Below are positions 11,018-23,502 of a stretch of DNA of 64,000 nt, piece after piece (positions within the stretch are counted from its first letter, which is position 1; each line of letters opens with the position of its first letter). The stretch covers positions 2,288,528 through 2,352,527 of the forward strand of contig CM055101.1 in NCBI GenBank assembly GCA_029204225.1, in the 5' to 3' direction. Under the pieces are notes generated by a model. The model saw only the letters and a list, made by a program, of their open reading frames with translations, was not told the origin of the DNA and did no database searches. The translations under genes were made by a program, and so were the position numbers. The stretch comes from Diphasiastrum complanatum. Taxonomy: Eukaryota; Streptophyta; Lycopodiopsida; Lycopodiales; Lycopodiaceae.

Positions 11018-11640
11018 TTAGTGTGAAATTCTAGAGAATTAATGGACAAGAATGGATCCAAATCAGATCCACAAGAGAGATTGGGTGTTAAATTCAATTG
11101 ATCCTAGATTAATCTTACATCAACAAATCTAACAAGAACAATCAACAAAGATCAAACTAAGGCAAAAGGGATTTCACACGTGTGAAAACTTGTCCATGTA
11201 TAGCTTGTCAACAGATAATGAAGTACACTAAGATTAGAATGCAATAGAACCATAAAATCACAAGACAAATGGTGAAATTACTCAAGATGTGCTCCAAAAC
11301 CAAGATTTCACTTGCTTGCTGATTATGGCCAAATGAGGCTCTATATGTACACAAGAGGTAGCTCAAGTTGCTGCTGACTCAGTTGATTTGACATGTGTGA
11401 GAATGCCTAGTCATAAAGGATATCAATTACATCAAACTTGGCACATGGTCCATGACTTCCTTGATTTAAGTCACCTCAATTTTTTTTTTCCCCTTGATTT
11501 AAGTCACCTCCTTGTTTTTGTTCCCTAACTTATAGGAACTTAGATAACTTTCTTCTACAGGTACAAACTCGCATGATACTAGTATTTCCACATGTGTGAG
11601 CAGTCCTCTATGTGAAAGATTTCAGATCATTAAGATCCAA
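11018..11640 (-). repeat. LTR of family X, copy 1 (minus orientation)
   Basis: Reverse-complemented, this aligns with 14253-14847. Shared blocks include CATTTGGCCATAATCA, ATCTTGGTTTTGGA, TGATTGTTCTTGTTAG and GAGGAC-GCTCACA near the start. It carries the palindrome TTTCACACGTGTGAAA at 11172-11187 and a TATA-like ATATAGAG. The copies differ at many positions, so they are old or from different subfamilies. Outer limits are approximate. Confidence 0.65.
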
Positions 11641-11913
11641 AATATCCCTTTGATCTTTGGTTAGGAAAACAAGCAATTCACCAATCTTTACAATGTAGAA
11701 AAATCAGCATCTACACTAAAAATGAGATGCAAACTCTAATAGATCTTGATCATACATGAACCAAAACATAAAATAATGTTGATGTCCGTACAATAATAGT
11801 AAGCTACTATATTTCACAGTGGATCTGAAAATAGCATTTAATGAGCATTCTACACATAGAATTGCAAGATATCACTAGTATAGCATACCAATGGATAGTA
11901 GAACCCAAGAGAA

Positions 11914-12232
11914 TCATGTGTGATCATGAATGAGATAAGAGAGAGAGAATCTCTTCTCTTCCCATGAGTTACATCCTTTTATAACAGGTCCAATACCCAC
12001 ATACATCTGAGTGGACGAGCTCGATGTTGGCTGATTCAGACGAATCCCCAAGATACTCGGACAGAGCAACTCAAGAGCACCTCTCACCTTAGACCGAGGA
12101 GGTCTTTGAGAAGACGAGACTAATGAAGGCTGAGAGCCAAGTATGAGAGCCAAGAAATACTAGTAGTAATGACAAGCAAGAACTATGTAGGCCTCATGGT
12201 GAATCCCAGAAGATGGAATGACCATGTAGGAA
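11914..12232 (-). repeat. dispersed repeat Q, copy 1
   Basis: The reverse complement matches 20506-20690, with shared blocks CATGGTCATTCCATCTT, GGGATTCACCATGAGGC and GTTGCTCTGTC. I cannot assign it to an element class. Nothing else is evident in 11641-11913. Confidence 0.6.
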
Positions 12233-13010
12233 TGTAGGGTCGATGATCTAGTGTAGTATAGCCCTCCCGCCTGTCAACAAGGGTTAGTTCACTGGATAGG
12301 TACCTAACTATCCATAGATGCTACTTTTAGTTAGTTTCTTACTTTTTGTCTAACTCTACCTCCTCTAACACTACTCACACTAACTCTAACCCCCTAACTA
12401 ACTTCATCATGATTTTGGGTGAAGAGAGAGGATAGAATAGAAGAGGAAGAAGAAGGAAAAGAGAGAAAGAGAGAGAGAGAGAGATGAGATTGCTCAATTT
12501 CATTGCTTATGGAAAAACCTTGACTAGCATTAACCAAAAAGCATGGGAAATGGAAATAACAAGCAACCACAACAATAGCATAAGCAAGAGTGATTAGCAA
12601 ATGAGGATGCTTGAGCTCTCAAAATGATAGAGTCTCCTCCTCTCTATTAAGCATGAAAATAGTGTACAAATGGTGCTTTTTTATAAAATGGGGAAGGCCC
12701 TTGCCCCAAAATCCTATTGGCTAATATTTACATTGATCCTATCCATTCATCTTGGGCCCAACTTGATCCAAGGGTCCACAAAAAGTACATTGAAATTGAC
12801 AAGATTCATGTGAGTCCCAATTTGGACCCAACTCTAAAAAGTAATATCTAAGTTTAAAAATGACTTTGGGTCTCTAGTTTTATTTTATTTACAACTTAAG
12901 CTTGCGTGCTCATTGGGCCATGGGCTTATACGCGTAGGATGCCATGCCCTCGCAACAGATTTTATTGGTCGAATTTATTTATTTACAATATATTGGGAAT
13001 ACCCCCAACA
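12233..13010 (-). repeat. LTR of Ty3-type family J, copy 1
   Basis: In coding orientation it starts TGTTGGGGGTATTCCC and ends GACCCTACA, a normal TG...CA LTR of 778 bp. Most of it is found again, in the same plus-strand orientation, at 46330-47065, and its first part at 54093-54262 and 55513-55642. It contains a short purine run (GA on the plus strand, 12461-12484), the same spot that becomes a long CT/GA microsatellite in other copies. It lies directly after the end of reading frame H copy 1, as a 3' LTR would. Confidence 0.8.
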
Positions 13011-14185
13011 AGACCCACGGCACTCTGTCGATTCAGTAAAGGGTCTTCTTGGCCCGCCTCTGTTGGATCAGGTAGGTCGTGACGTCTTCCATAAAGTTGA
13101 GGTGGTCCAGTTTCTTCAAGTCCTTGGCCTCCTGTCAGCCAGTCTTGGTCAATCCACGCTTGGAATCTGCGTGTCCATGGATCGCCAAAAAGGGCAGCTC
13201 GATAATACACACGAGCGATTGGCAGTTGATCTTTGACTTTGTCGGAAGGTAGCGTCTTATTAAGATCAAAGAATATGGGAGAAAAAAAATTGTCTCATTT
13301 AGTTTCTATCCTCATTAAATGCTCAAAGTCCCGGGCGTAAGTGGCTACCGCACGGACTGTTGAATCGGGACAATTAAAATAGTTAGCGGCGAATATGGTG
13401 AGAGCCCTTCTGGCATATACATCTGATAAAATGATCGGCCAATTAAAATTTTGAATTGTGACCTTGTCCATAGGGGTGCCGCATTCCACCCATTTGGATC
13501 GTTGTGTGCATGGCAGGAAGTGCGCGTTCACCCGTAATTGTTGCGGACTCGTCACATAGGCCCTGATGGCCGCATGGTCTCTTTCAAACAGCTGCGGCTG
13601 CCATTCTGGTTGTGGTTGGAGGGCGGGTAATGCCTGCAGCTCCTTGCCCTTTATTGTCTGAGCTGAAAATGATATCTGTCAGCTGCCTCTTCATGACTTG
13701 TGGGGATACTTTGATAGGAATTCATTTATTTTCTCTGCCACGAACTTTGGTCTTCAGAAGGCCCGGTTGGCAGATATGGTGCGCGAACCTCTTGATGATG
13801 TTGTCTGTCCTTCTTCTTGGCTTTGGTTGGTACTTGCGCCTTCACCTTGGTCTCGCGGCTCAGCACCCATTGTTGTTGGTCCTTGGTCTTGGCCTTCAGA
13901 CCCTTGATCTTGACTGAATCCCCCTGGTGCTTGCTGGCTTTGGTCCTGGCTTGTACTGGCCTGTGCAACGTTAAAAATAGGTGGCGGTGGAATCCCCACG
14001 GGGGTGGACTGGGCCTTCTTCTCCATGAACTATTGGCAAGCCTTGAGGGCTTGTTGGGCGAGCTCGTGAGTTGCGCTTGTCTGATATTTATTGAACTCTG
14101 TCTGGTAGCTATTTAAGGTTTGGCTATAGACCTGCACCTGACACCAAAAGAGATTCATCTCTGATTCAGATAGCGACCTGCCAAA
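13011..14185 (-). pseudogene. reading frame H, copy 1 (retroelement-borne protein of unknown function)
   Basis: I do not recognise this protein family. On the minus strand it has, in order: a helical coiled-coil end (SESEMNLFW, VYSQTLNSYQ, ATHELAQ), a Gln-rich stretch (QASTSQDQSQQAPGG), and a conserved C-terminal domain with SPQQLRVNAHFLPC, QNFNWPII, RRALTIFAANYFNCPD, YARDFEHLM and DPWTRRFQAWIDQDW. The last codons run into the J LTR; the stop lies 25 bases inside it. The frame is broken in several places and the N-terminal half is missing beyond 14185, where unrelated sequence and LTR X begin. The same parts occur at 43265-46195 and 54263-55512. A role as a gag-like or extra structural protein of a Ty3-type element is inference. 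Confidence 0.7.
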
Positions 14186-14252
14186 AACTAGTTTTCTAGA
14201 CATATGACACATGGCATCAATCTATTGATTGCATGAGCCACATCCTTTGGTT

Positions 14253-14847
14253 AAGTGTCATATCACATGTGTAGAGGACAGCTCACATGTGTGGAATAAG
14301 CTGAAGTAGGCGAATTTTGACTTCTAGAAGATTTCCAAGTAGATCTCCATATAGAAGGAAAATGGACCAAAAGTGCCCAAAATAGAAGGTTTTGTCCAAG
14401 TGTCAGTTTTGCATGATGAATCATCATATGACAAAGCATCTTCACACATGTGGGATCATAGGGATGATCAATACCACGAGCTCCCACTTATTGTATATAT
14501 AGAGCCACATTTGGCCATAATCAATGTGAGACACCAATCTTGGTTTTGGAAGCAATTTTGAGTGATTCTCTCCATTTGTCTACATTTGTTTTGATTGTTT
14601 TGAGGTGCTATAAATGTGTACTTGATTTTCAGGTTGGAGTCCGTACTCAGACAGGGTTTCACACGTGGGAAACCAGAAAGTACACCTACCTTCAATTAAT
14701 GATTGTTCTTGTTAGGATTTTGTGTCTAGAATTGATCTAGATTGATCTTAATCTCAAGTAGATTGATAGATCAAGTAATCTGACAACCAATCCCTCTTGA
14801 GGATCAGATTAAGATCCACTCTTGGTCCTTTTTGTACTTTTTGCACA
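14253..14847 (+). repeat. LTR of family X, copy 2
   Basis: This is the plus-orientation partner of 11018-11640. It contains ATATATAGAGCC (TATA-like, about 14493-14504) and ends ...TTTTTGCACA directly against a copia-type primer site. The left end, near TGTCATATCACATG, is approximate. Confidence 0.7.
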
Positions 14848-14859
14848 TGGTATCAGAGT
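14848..14859 (+). other. primer binding site after LTR X copy 2
   Basis: TGGTATCAGAGT follows the LTR end with no spacer; it differs from the usual initiator-Met site only in the last base. It shows that X is an LTR and that the element reads to the right. Confidence 0.8.
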
Positions 14860-16916
14860 CTAGTACAAGAGGTTTTGTTGAAATTGATAGGGTTAATCCA
14901 AATCAAAGCCAAAATTAGCAGTTTATTGGAAACTAGTCAAATTTTGTGTAGCGAGTTGGATTTGATAGCTATCCTCAAAATTTTTGGTCCAGATCTTGTT
15001 GTGGGCTGTAGGAACCCTTTTCACACGTGTGAGGCTATACAGCTCCGGTTTTGGTTGAGAAAATTCAAAAATTTGTACAATTTGACTCACACACCCAATT
15101 TGAGAGATTTTTGGTGCAGATCAAGCATTTTCTATAGAGAATCTAATCCCTTGATTAGTTCTTGGATTAGATCAGCCAAGAAATTAAATTTGAAGCTTGA
15201 ATTAGGTGCATTAACTGATTATCTCTGATTTTTTGAGTGCATGTTGAAGTTGAGAGAGATTTTGCTAAAAATCATAGATTAAGGAGTGATATGCAAGGTG
15301 AGAGGTTGAAATCCATTGTACCATCACTCTAGATTTGTTCAAGAGTGATAGGGTCAAGTTTATAAGCATCAATTTGCTAGAAAACATCTTTGGATCTGTC
15401 CTCCAAGTGAAACCTTTGAGAGTTTCTAGTGCATATAGAGCATCTATGCAAATCTTTTTCTAGAATTTGACATAGATTGGCTTAAATTGAGAGTTCTAGA
15501 AAAGAGATTGAGATCCAAGTCACATTGCTCAACCCTAATCAATTTTTTTGAGTGATTGTAAGGTTTGAAAAGAGTCATTAAGGTGTCTATGGCAAATGTG
15601 TAGAGAGAGTTCCAATTTTCTAAGAGTTCCTTCCTTTGTAGAGGGCAAGATCTAGAAGCTCATTATGTGTTGTTACTGGTGGAGAGTTTGTCTCTTCCTA
15701 GGTGATCAAATCTTTCTAAGTGGCATTAGCTCTTTGAAGCACAATATCTTAGTGAGAAAAATCAAACTTTTGATTTTGAATTTCATTCCAAGTCTTAAAA
15801 AGTAGAGTAATTGGTGGAATCCAATAGGAGTGATTGAATTCAAATTGTTGAGCAAAAATTGACATAGAATGTATGAAACTCAAATTAGTTCTATTCAACT
15901 TTCTTTGTGAGAGTGTGAGGGTCAATTTGTGATCCCATTGGATGTCTAGAATGAGGAGGAGTCCATATTTGAGTATTCATGCATGGTTGAGATCGTTGTG
16001 AATCTCTAGTTGTCTAAATTTTTAAGCTTTGTGAAAAATTGGTGGTATAGTTTGTTCTCAAATCAAATCAAATTCATTCTAAATCTCAAGTGTGAGATTA
16101 TTTGGGTCAAGAGTGAGTCCAATAGAAGTGATTAAGTTTGATTTTCATGTATTTGAAACAAAACCCATCTTTTGTTCAAGAATCTCAAGGGTTGAGAGAA
16201 CTAGTCAAGTGAAAAGGAAAATCTAGGTGTCAAATCTTTTTCATATCCATTTCAACTTTCAAAAGAAAGAGTCATTGATATTTGATGAGTCCAATAGGAG
16301 ATTGGATCTGATTTCTTTAGTGATTTGATTCAAAGATTGTGTGTTTTTGTCTTAGTGATCAAAGCAAAGTTTCCAAGTGACTAGTCATTACTGTGAAGAT
16401 TGATTCTTAGGTTTGTGAGCTAGATCTTTTGTAGATCATTCTAGATTATTGAAGATGTTCAAATCTAGTCTCTTGAAAGTCACAAATTACATTTGTAGAA
16501 TCATATCACAGGTTTTTATTCACATGGCATCAATAGGTGGCATAAATAGCTTATTGCTATTTAACAAACTTACTAGAAATAGTCAAATAGTAAAAATAGC
16601 TCTAATTTGTCTGATATAACTATCATTTGAAAATTGAGTATGACATTTGAACATGCCATAGAATTTCATAGCTACTCTTTAACATAGCCACATTCGTATA
16701 TCAGTAAAAAGTGGCATAATAGCAGATTGTGCACATATGAGATACATCTAGCAGATTTTCTTCTAGAAAATCAGCATCAATTATTGTAGTTGCTAAAATT
16801 TTGAAATTTCGACCAGAAAAATGCACTACAATCTTCGTTCTTTGATGCATTTAGTATGCTATCATAGTTGTTGATAATCTTCTTTTGATAGAGGTTACCT
16901 TCTCTGGACCCAACAG
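14860..16916 (+). mobile_element. internal region of element X, no coding capacity seen
   Basis: About 2 kb following the primer site. It is AT-rich with no gag, protease or polymerase motif in any frame. Phrases such as GAGTCCAATAGGAG, TTGAGAG and CAAATCTTTTTC recur imperfectly, giving a loosely repetitive texture. It could be a non-autonomous large retrotransposon derivative or a long degraded leader. No right-hand LTR was found before the copia P fragment. Confidence 0.45.
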
Positions 16917-17605
16917 TCACCAGCTTGTTTGATTTTGCTCGATCATCCAGCATGCATTGCCATCAAATAGGACTCGAATTCTAAGATCTGTCATCTTCGA
17001 GACTGATAGCAGGTCTCTTCTCAATGAGGGTACATAGAGTGTTCCCGATAGCACTACTTGTCCCGACAGTGTACATAGTTGTAGGGATCCGATGCCTTTG
17101 ACATCATGTCGGCTCTCGTCGCCTATCACTGCTCTTGATCTGTCGAGTTCTCTGTAGTTGATCAAGACATTTTTGTTGCAGGTGATGTGCGAAGTTGCTC
17201 CTGAGTTGATGATTATGTCGTCGTCGTGCTGTGTGTAGTTAGTCAAAGCCTCATCTAATATCGTGAAAGCTTCGTCGCACTTGTTTGTATCCTTCAACAA
17301 TTCCGTAACATTGGCCTTTTCAACCTTGTTCTTTATTTTTGGGTTGTGCCTGCATTCATATGTCGAATGCCCTTTCTTCTTGCAATGAATGCAAGGGATT
17401 TTTAGGTTTAACCAACATCTGTCGACTGTGTGTCCCGGCTTTTGACAATGATCAGAAGAAGAGGTTTGTCAAATTGTTTCTGCCTTTTGTCATCTTGTCG
17501 AATCTTGGGTTGTTCTTGTTTTTTTTTATTGCTTTTCGTGAAAAGGGCCTTCTCCTGGTCGTTGCTTCCGTCTCCTTCATCTCTCATCAGTCTCTCATCA
17601 ACGAT
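16917..17605 (-). pseudogene. copia element P, distal part: zinc-knuckle region and protease
   Basis: The minus strand gives a CCHC-type stretch (KKGHSTYECRHNP) near 17370, then a protease region (DDDIIINSGATSHITCN) and a pre-integrase-type stretch (GTLYVPSLRRDLLSVSKM). The protease active site reads NSG instead of DSG, so it would be inactive. Frames change between the parts. The reading continues across the solo LTR J (17606-18621) into 18622-19179, so the two pieces are one element split by an insertion. Confidence 0.8.
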
Positions 17606-18064
17606 TGTTGTGGGTATTTCCTATACATAAATAAACAAGTGGTTCCCACCACTTAAAGTACTATTGGCCAAGCCTTACCTAGTGGGCCCCGCCACAGTAC
17701 ATTGTACAGCTGGAATAATAATTGTGAGGGCACTGGCGTCCTGCGTGTGTAAGCCCAACCCAATGAGCACGCAAAATGGTTAGGTAGAACTTGAATAAAA
17801 GACTTGGGGCCTTAGTTAGAATAAATTAATTAAAAAGCCCAAAGTCAAGTTCATAAGGTTCTAAGTTAAAAGGGAATCTCTCAAACTCACATGAATCATG
17901 TGATTTTGGCCCTTTTCCTAATGAACCATTAGATTGAAGTTCAATTAGTTTGAAGGGCTAGGATGCCATTGTAAATAGGCCAATGAGAGCCAAGATGGCC
18001 CTCCCTCCTCAACTATATAAGGAGGCCATTTTCCATTGTACACATCTTCGTTTTTTTCTCAATA

Positions 18065-18230
<166 letters not shown>

Positions 18231-18287
18231 GTTGGGATAGAATAGCTTTGGGTAGGCGCTCCAGCCCCCAAGGCCTTTCTCAACTTA

Positions 18288-18445
<158 letters not shown>

Positions 18446-18621
18446 TCTCAACTCTCTCTAGATCTTGCTCCTCTCTCCTCTCTCTACACTCTCTCTCTCA
18501 TCACTCCTATCTCCTCTCTCTACCTCTCTCTATCTCCTTTCTCTATCTCCCTTCTCTCTCTCTTGCTATGCACGTGTGCACGGGTGGCTCCGAACGGACC
18601 CCTATACTACAACTGACTACA

Positions 18622-19179
18622 ACGACAAGATCGATAGCTTGTTCGAACGTTATGTCTGGTAAGCTCAAGATGAGCATTCTCAACGATAGGATGTAGGTAG
18701 AAACTTCATGAAGTACATCAGTTGTTGTGGTGCTGGGACCTAATGCTCCTGTCCAGATGCAACAAGTTGAGCAAAGATCATTTTGATCCTCTCGACATGC
18801 TGATCTAGCTGGTTGCCATCCCATCGTAGACTTTGTAGCTGGTTGTGTAGGTGCATCACTAATGCAACAGTCCTCACTTTGTACTTCTACTTTAGTTTTT
18901 CTCACGCTTTATGGATACTCTCACAGTCTTTGATCAGCATGAGAATTTCTTCATTTATGGATGAAACGATGATTGCCATTGCGTGCTCATCCTTTCTGAT
19001 CCATTCAGCTCTCTTGGGGTCTTTCTCTGGAGGCTGTTGTTCTGTGAGATCGGTCATTGAACAGGGTCACTAACCAGATCTCTTTACCCTTCAAGAGTGT
19101 TTTGATTTTGAAATTCCAAAATCAATAGTTTGCACCATCAAGATTGATTTCAATCCTTGTCTGAATCGTTGTAGCCATA
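18622..19179 (-). pseudogene. copia element P, proximal part: gag N-terminal half
   Basis: Gag begins at the ATG at 19179 on the minus strand (MATTIQTRIEINLDGANY) and shows the usual FWNFKIKTLLKGKE pattern, but with an in-frame stop before FWNF and several frame changes. It is cut at 18621 by the solo LTR and resumes at 17605. Confidence 0.75.
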
Positions 19180-19199
19180 TTGTGTTGCCTAGACAATCT

Positions 19200-19211
19200 G
19201 CTCTAATACCA
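19200..19211 (-). other. primer binding site of copia P
   Basis: The minus strand reads TGGTATTAGAGC, one base different from the usual initiator-Met primer site. It sits directly against an LTR edge that begins TGTAGATTTTTT on the plus strand at 19212. Confidence 0.8.
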
Positions 19212-19560
19212 TGTAGATTTTTTATTGTTTGGGGGGCAATTTTTCTGGCTGCTCTTTTGTGTGTTGCTCCTTTGGCTAGCTTGCAGAATTTTACAAGATC
19301 CTAAACAAACGAACAAAGATCATAGACTTTGAAGCATTCAATCAAAGAAAATGACACGACAATCAAAGATGGAAGAGCTAAGAGCATTTGTATTTGTATG
19401 TTTTGAGTGAGTTGATCAGTGTCACGCACGTTGGCGGTCTGTCACTCCCCTTACAGAAATTGCTATATTCTACTCATTGGTAGACTTTCATGCATAGTTG
19501 TTTTAATACTAATAGTATGCTAACGCTGCTTTGTCTTCTTCACGTCTCTTTTCTTGTTTA
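19212..19560 (-). repeat. 5' LTR of copia P, outer end not defined
   Basis: The inner edge is fixed by the primer site. I could not find the outer terminus or a second copy. The following stretch to 20505 shows no recognisable gene. Confidence 0.35.
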
Positions 19561-20505
19561 CAGATCCCCTGCTCCAGAGGATCTGTTTACTACTTCTTTT
19601 GCTTACTTCTTCTTCAGAACCATTTTTCCTGTTACTAGGCTTCATGGCATTCATTAGATGTATTCTTGATCTTACAATTCCAAACCAGGTAGAAGGGACA
19701 GATTATCTTTGTAGTATAATGTCCTGTCTGTCTAAGGACATCCGGATGGATCTCTCTTGAACTGAATGGACATGCATAATCAACCAAAATGCAAGCCAAT
19801 GCGTTCAACAAATTATCTACATTACTGCTCAGTTGAACAACGATGGATTCCTACTTCTACTTTGCTGCAAAATGAACTGAAATCAGATCCTACACTACTA
19901 TACTTGCATAAATTGACAAAACAAGAAACAAGAACTAATCTACAACATGTTAGAAGTCCAAGAATCAAGAAACCAACCAGTCTTTTGATTCTTGGACATC
20001 CCAAGAACATCAAGAACTAGAATGTTAGAGGATATGCAAGATTTATGCCACATTTCTAGCCTATTTAGTTTACTTAAATGTTGATTCCTACATTAATCCA
20101 CAAAAAAGGAAAGAAACTAATCCACAACTAGGAAAACAAGAAAACTAATCCACTCTAAGTCCACAACCACACACAATATGAATGGAAGGGCATGATCATA
20201 GGGGCATCACTCAAGAAAACCATCATGATCAAGGAGCTCAATGGATGCATCTAACTCGTGGAGGCTCTTCTCATTTCAGCATGGAGTTGATACAAAACAC
20301 AAAAATCTCCTCTACTCAAAGAGGGAGTCTCTTAAATAAGCAAGAGAGCTCCTTAGGTGGCATCCTAGTGGAATTTCCACATTTCACAAATTACAAGTGG
20401 AATAATGCTCTCCACTAGAGGTCACCATCAAAAGGTGACTCACTCTACTCTCTTCAAGAGAGGTCTACATGCATTTATTACATTTGCCTAGAAATATTAG
20501 TTTCT

Positions 20506-20690
20506 ACATGGTCATTCCATCTTTCGGGATTCACCATGAGGCATACACAGTTCTTGCTTGTCTTTCCTAACTAGTATTTCTCGGCTCTCATACTCGGCTC
20601 TCAGTCTTCGTTCGTCTCGTCTTCTCAGAGGTCTTGAGTTGCTCTGTCTGAGTATCTTGGGAATTCGTCAGAATCAGCCAACATTTTCGT
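20506..20690 (+). repeat. dispersed repeat Q, copy 2
   Basis: It matches the reverse complement of 11914-12232 from CATGGTCATTCCATC to GAATCAGCCAACA. Its element class is unknown. Confidence 0.6.
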
Positions 20691-22934
20691 TCTATCATTT
20701 ACTTATCTCATCTGGAGAAATTACAAATAGTTTACAAGACAGGTTTAATTTTAATCAATTGGTTAGCTACCCTCTAATAACATTGTCTTTGGCAACTGAG
20801 CGTGATAGTTCAATACTCCACGCTTGTCGAGCTTCTAACTGCTAGCTCAACTTGTCTTTTTGGTTTCGATACAAAATTCATCTTCAACACTTCGGGTGCT
20901 TCGGCTTCACTGACTTTAACTTCAGACTCTTCGAGCATTTGGTAAAAGGGCAAACGTTGAGCACTTCGGTGTCGAGCACTTCGCCTTCGACTTTCGGCAT
21001 TCGCCTTGGGCCTTTTCAGCTTTGGGGAATGCCAGGGAATGGTTGCAAAAGTTTACTATTTCCAATAGATCCGTGACTTGTCGACGTTCTGATATTGGCA
21101 TTCTCTGTAAATCTGGATTCTGGAACTCCTTCTTGATTACTTGTCGACACTCATTAATGTAGTTTGGTTGTTCGATTCCTTCGTTTTATATCCATTAGAC
21201 TCTTTTGGCATTTGGACTTCGTTAGAAGAATCTTCTAACATATATTTTTATTCTCTTCCAAAGCAAGCTGATAAACATGAATGAGTTTGGAATTACAGAG
21301 GCGGACAGCCAGGAAAGATAGAGAAAAGTAATAAAAAGCTAATCTAATGAGATATTGTGTCTTCAGCTGGTTGTTTGTTGCCTTGAGGGCCTGCTCGTCT
21401 TCTTGGAGCATATCACGTAGAGTTGCTAGCTAACAGGAGCATGACACGTAGGGTTGCCAACTAACAGGAGCAGAAACATCATCCACATCATGGCAAAGCA
21501 CATAAAGCATTGCCATATTGTTGTCAGCCTTCTTGAAGCCCTCTATCTCACCTATAACGAGCTCTGCACTCTCTATTTCGATTGCCATAAGCACCACCAC
21601 CCTGCCACTCTCATCATATGTTATAACACGACCTTGAAACATTATAATGACATTGTCTAAGATCCATCCGTCTGCCATCCTTGCTCCATCTCCGACTTCC
21701 TCTTCATCGAATCCACTTCCACCATCGACTACCAACAACTCCAGCTAACCTTCCCCCATTTTGACCTCCAAACTGGTGGAGACCACACCTTCGACTAGGA
21801 TCTCTAGTACGCTGCCCAGGACGAAGCATTGTTGGACCCTTTATGTGTCTCCCTAATCGGCATGATCAAGAGGGCAAATAAGGGGTTTGGATCTCTAACT
21901 GGGTGAGTAGTCGGTGTAGTACGAGCTTCAATCCAATGGGGAGAGGGTTAAGTTATGGATCTAGATGGGATTCTAAGCCTACCAAGGGTGTCAATTTTGG
22001 TATTGGATCTAAAATAGAATGGCCTAGATATGGGGTGAGATCTACTTCCTTTTCCTATCTTTTTTTGGGGGTTTTATTTTGCTATAGTCCTTTTTTTAGA
22101 TCTTGGCTTTTTGGATTATCTAGGCTTCTTGGGCTCTAGATCTTCTCCTCTTGAGGCTTATCTTCTCAAGGGAGGGAAGCATTGGAAATAAATCCTACCT
22201 AATGGTGGATCTTAGTGATCACTCCAAATGGATTTCTAACAATGCAAATGTGTGATTTTGTAGATTGATGGATGAAAGCATGAGCTAATGATCTTTCTAG
22301 AATGCAATAGCATGATCAAGCAACAACAATCAAGCATTCATTCATCCAGAAGCAATCATACACAAGCAAAAAAATAGGGTTTCACAATGTAAGAAAAAGT
22401 AGGAGGAGGCTTCTCTTCTCTCTCAATCTCTATTCTTGACAATGAAAAGTGAATCCAAAATGGTGTCGCTTCCCTACTTATAGAAAAAACTAGGGTTAGG
22501 GTTTTTGGTTCACCCAAAAACCGTGTGCCATAAGAACTTGAGTTTATAAAAAGTTCTAAACCAATTTGCATTTGTAACTACTTTGGGTCCTTTCTAATTT
22601 TAGGCCCATTGGAGTATAAATCTATTTCTACTTCTCGCGCCATTGGCTTATGAGTACATTGCACCTTCTAAGGATTATGCCGACTTGGCCATACTTTTAT
22701 TCCCGTTGCTATAAAATATGTTGGGAAAATGAAATTAAAAGATGTGTTGTTGTAACAAATTATTCAATGAGTTCAAATCCCAATTTTTGTTAAAATTGAA
22801 ATAAGCATGAGATGTACTAGCAATAGCTAAACTATTTCTGGTGAACTTCCAGATCTTCGGCAGTTGCGATAGCAAGTAATAATCGAATTGACTACAGTCC
22901 ATTATAAGAAGTATTTTTTTTTTATTTATATCCA
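20691..22934. other. no gene recognised
   Basis: About 20880-21070 is rich in CTTCG/TTCGG words. Around 21430-21740 both strands are open for 60-100 codons without any known motif. The stretch 22140-22640 contains phrases such as CTTGAGGCTTA like those in the M repeats at 47.6 and 50.9 kb, so it may be another diverged LTR; I could not set borders. Confidence 0.35.
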
Positions 22935-23502
22935 TTGAACATAAGTGAATGGGAGCCAACACAATCACTTGAAGATATATTGGATGTGATTCACTCTAAT
23001 GTTGGGAAGTTGCAATACAGAGGGAGAAGTCCAAAGGACCTTTCGGATAGTGGTATCTTCTTTTATGAAACCAAATATATTCTAGAAAGGGATGAGAGTT
23101 TTGATAAGCTTGAAAAGATGCCATTGCCAAGTTTTCAGAGTGTTGAGTGGCCTACTTCTGACAATATTGTTTCTGAATCCTTTAGATGCAAGCTATTCTT
23201 AGATGTGAAGAATGTAATGAAGATCAGTACCAGATTGAATATTGTTTACCTAAGTTGGTTTGTCTCATTATATATATTTGCTGATTTATTCTCAAGTACA
23301 AATGTCCGAAAGACACCAACTTTATTCGTTTGTAAAGATGATTTTTCGTGACCATATTGAGAAACAAATGCTTAGTCTAATCTTTAGCTATCATAGATTT
23401 AAGAAAACAGGTGAGACTTGGCTACCACTAGATCAAGACTTTCAAATGGATGGTCACCTAGACAAAAAAGAGATAAACATCAATAAAATGAGGAATTTCT
23501 AA
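22935..23502 (+). pseudogene. coding-like segment of unknown identity
   Basis: A 138-codon open frame from 22935 has a protein-like composition (EWEPTQSLEDILDVIHSN, FFYETKYILERDESFDKL). Its last 35 codons look like translated intron: a possible donor (AATGTAATG) near 23214 and acceptor (ATTCTCAAG) near 23297 would join it to a second frame (MSERHQLYSFVKMIF, KKTGETWLPLDQDFQMDG) that ends at 23502. I do not recognise the product. No gene is evident in 23503-24097. It may be a fragment of a host gene or an unknown transposon. Confidence 0.3.

Noticed and set aside
18800-19180. Plus-strand open frame over the copia P gag
   Set aside because: Shadow of the minus-strand gag, which carries the recognisable motif and a primer site at the right distance.
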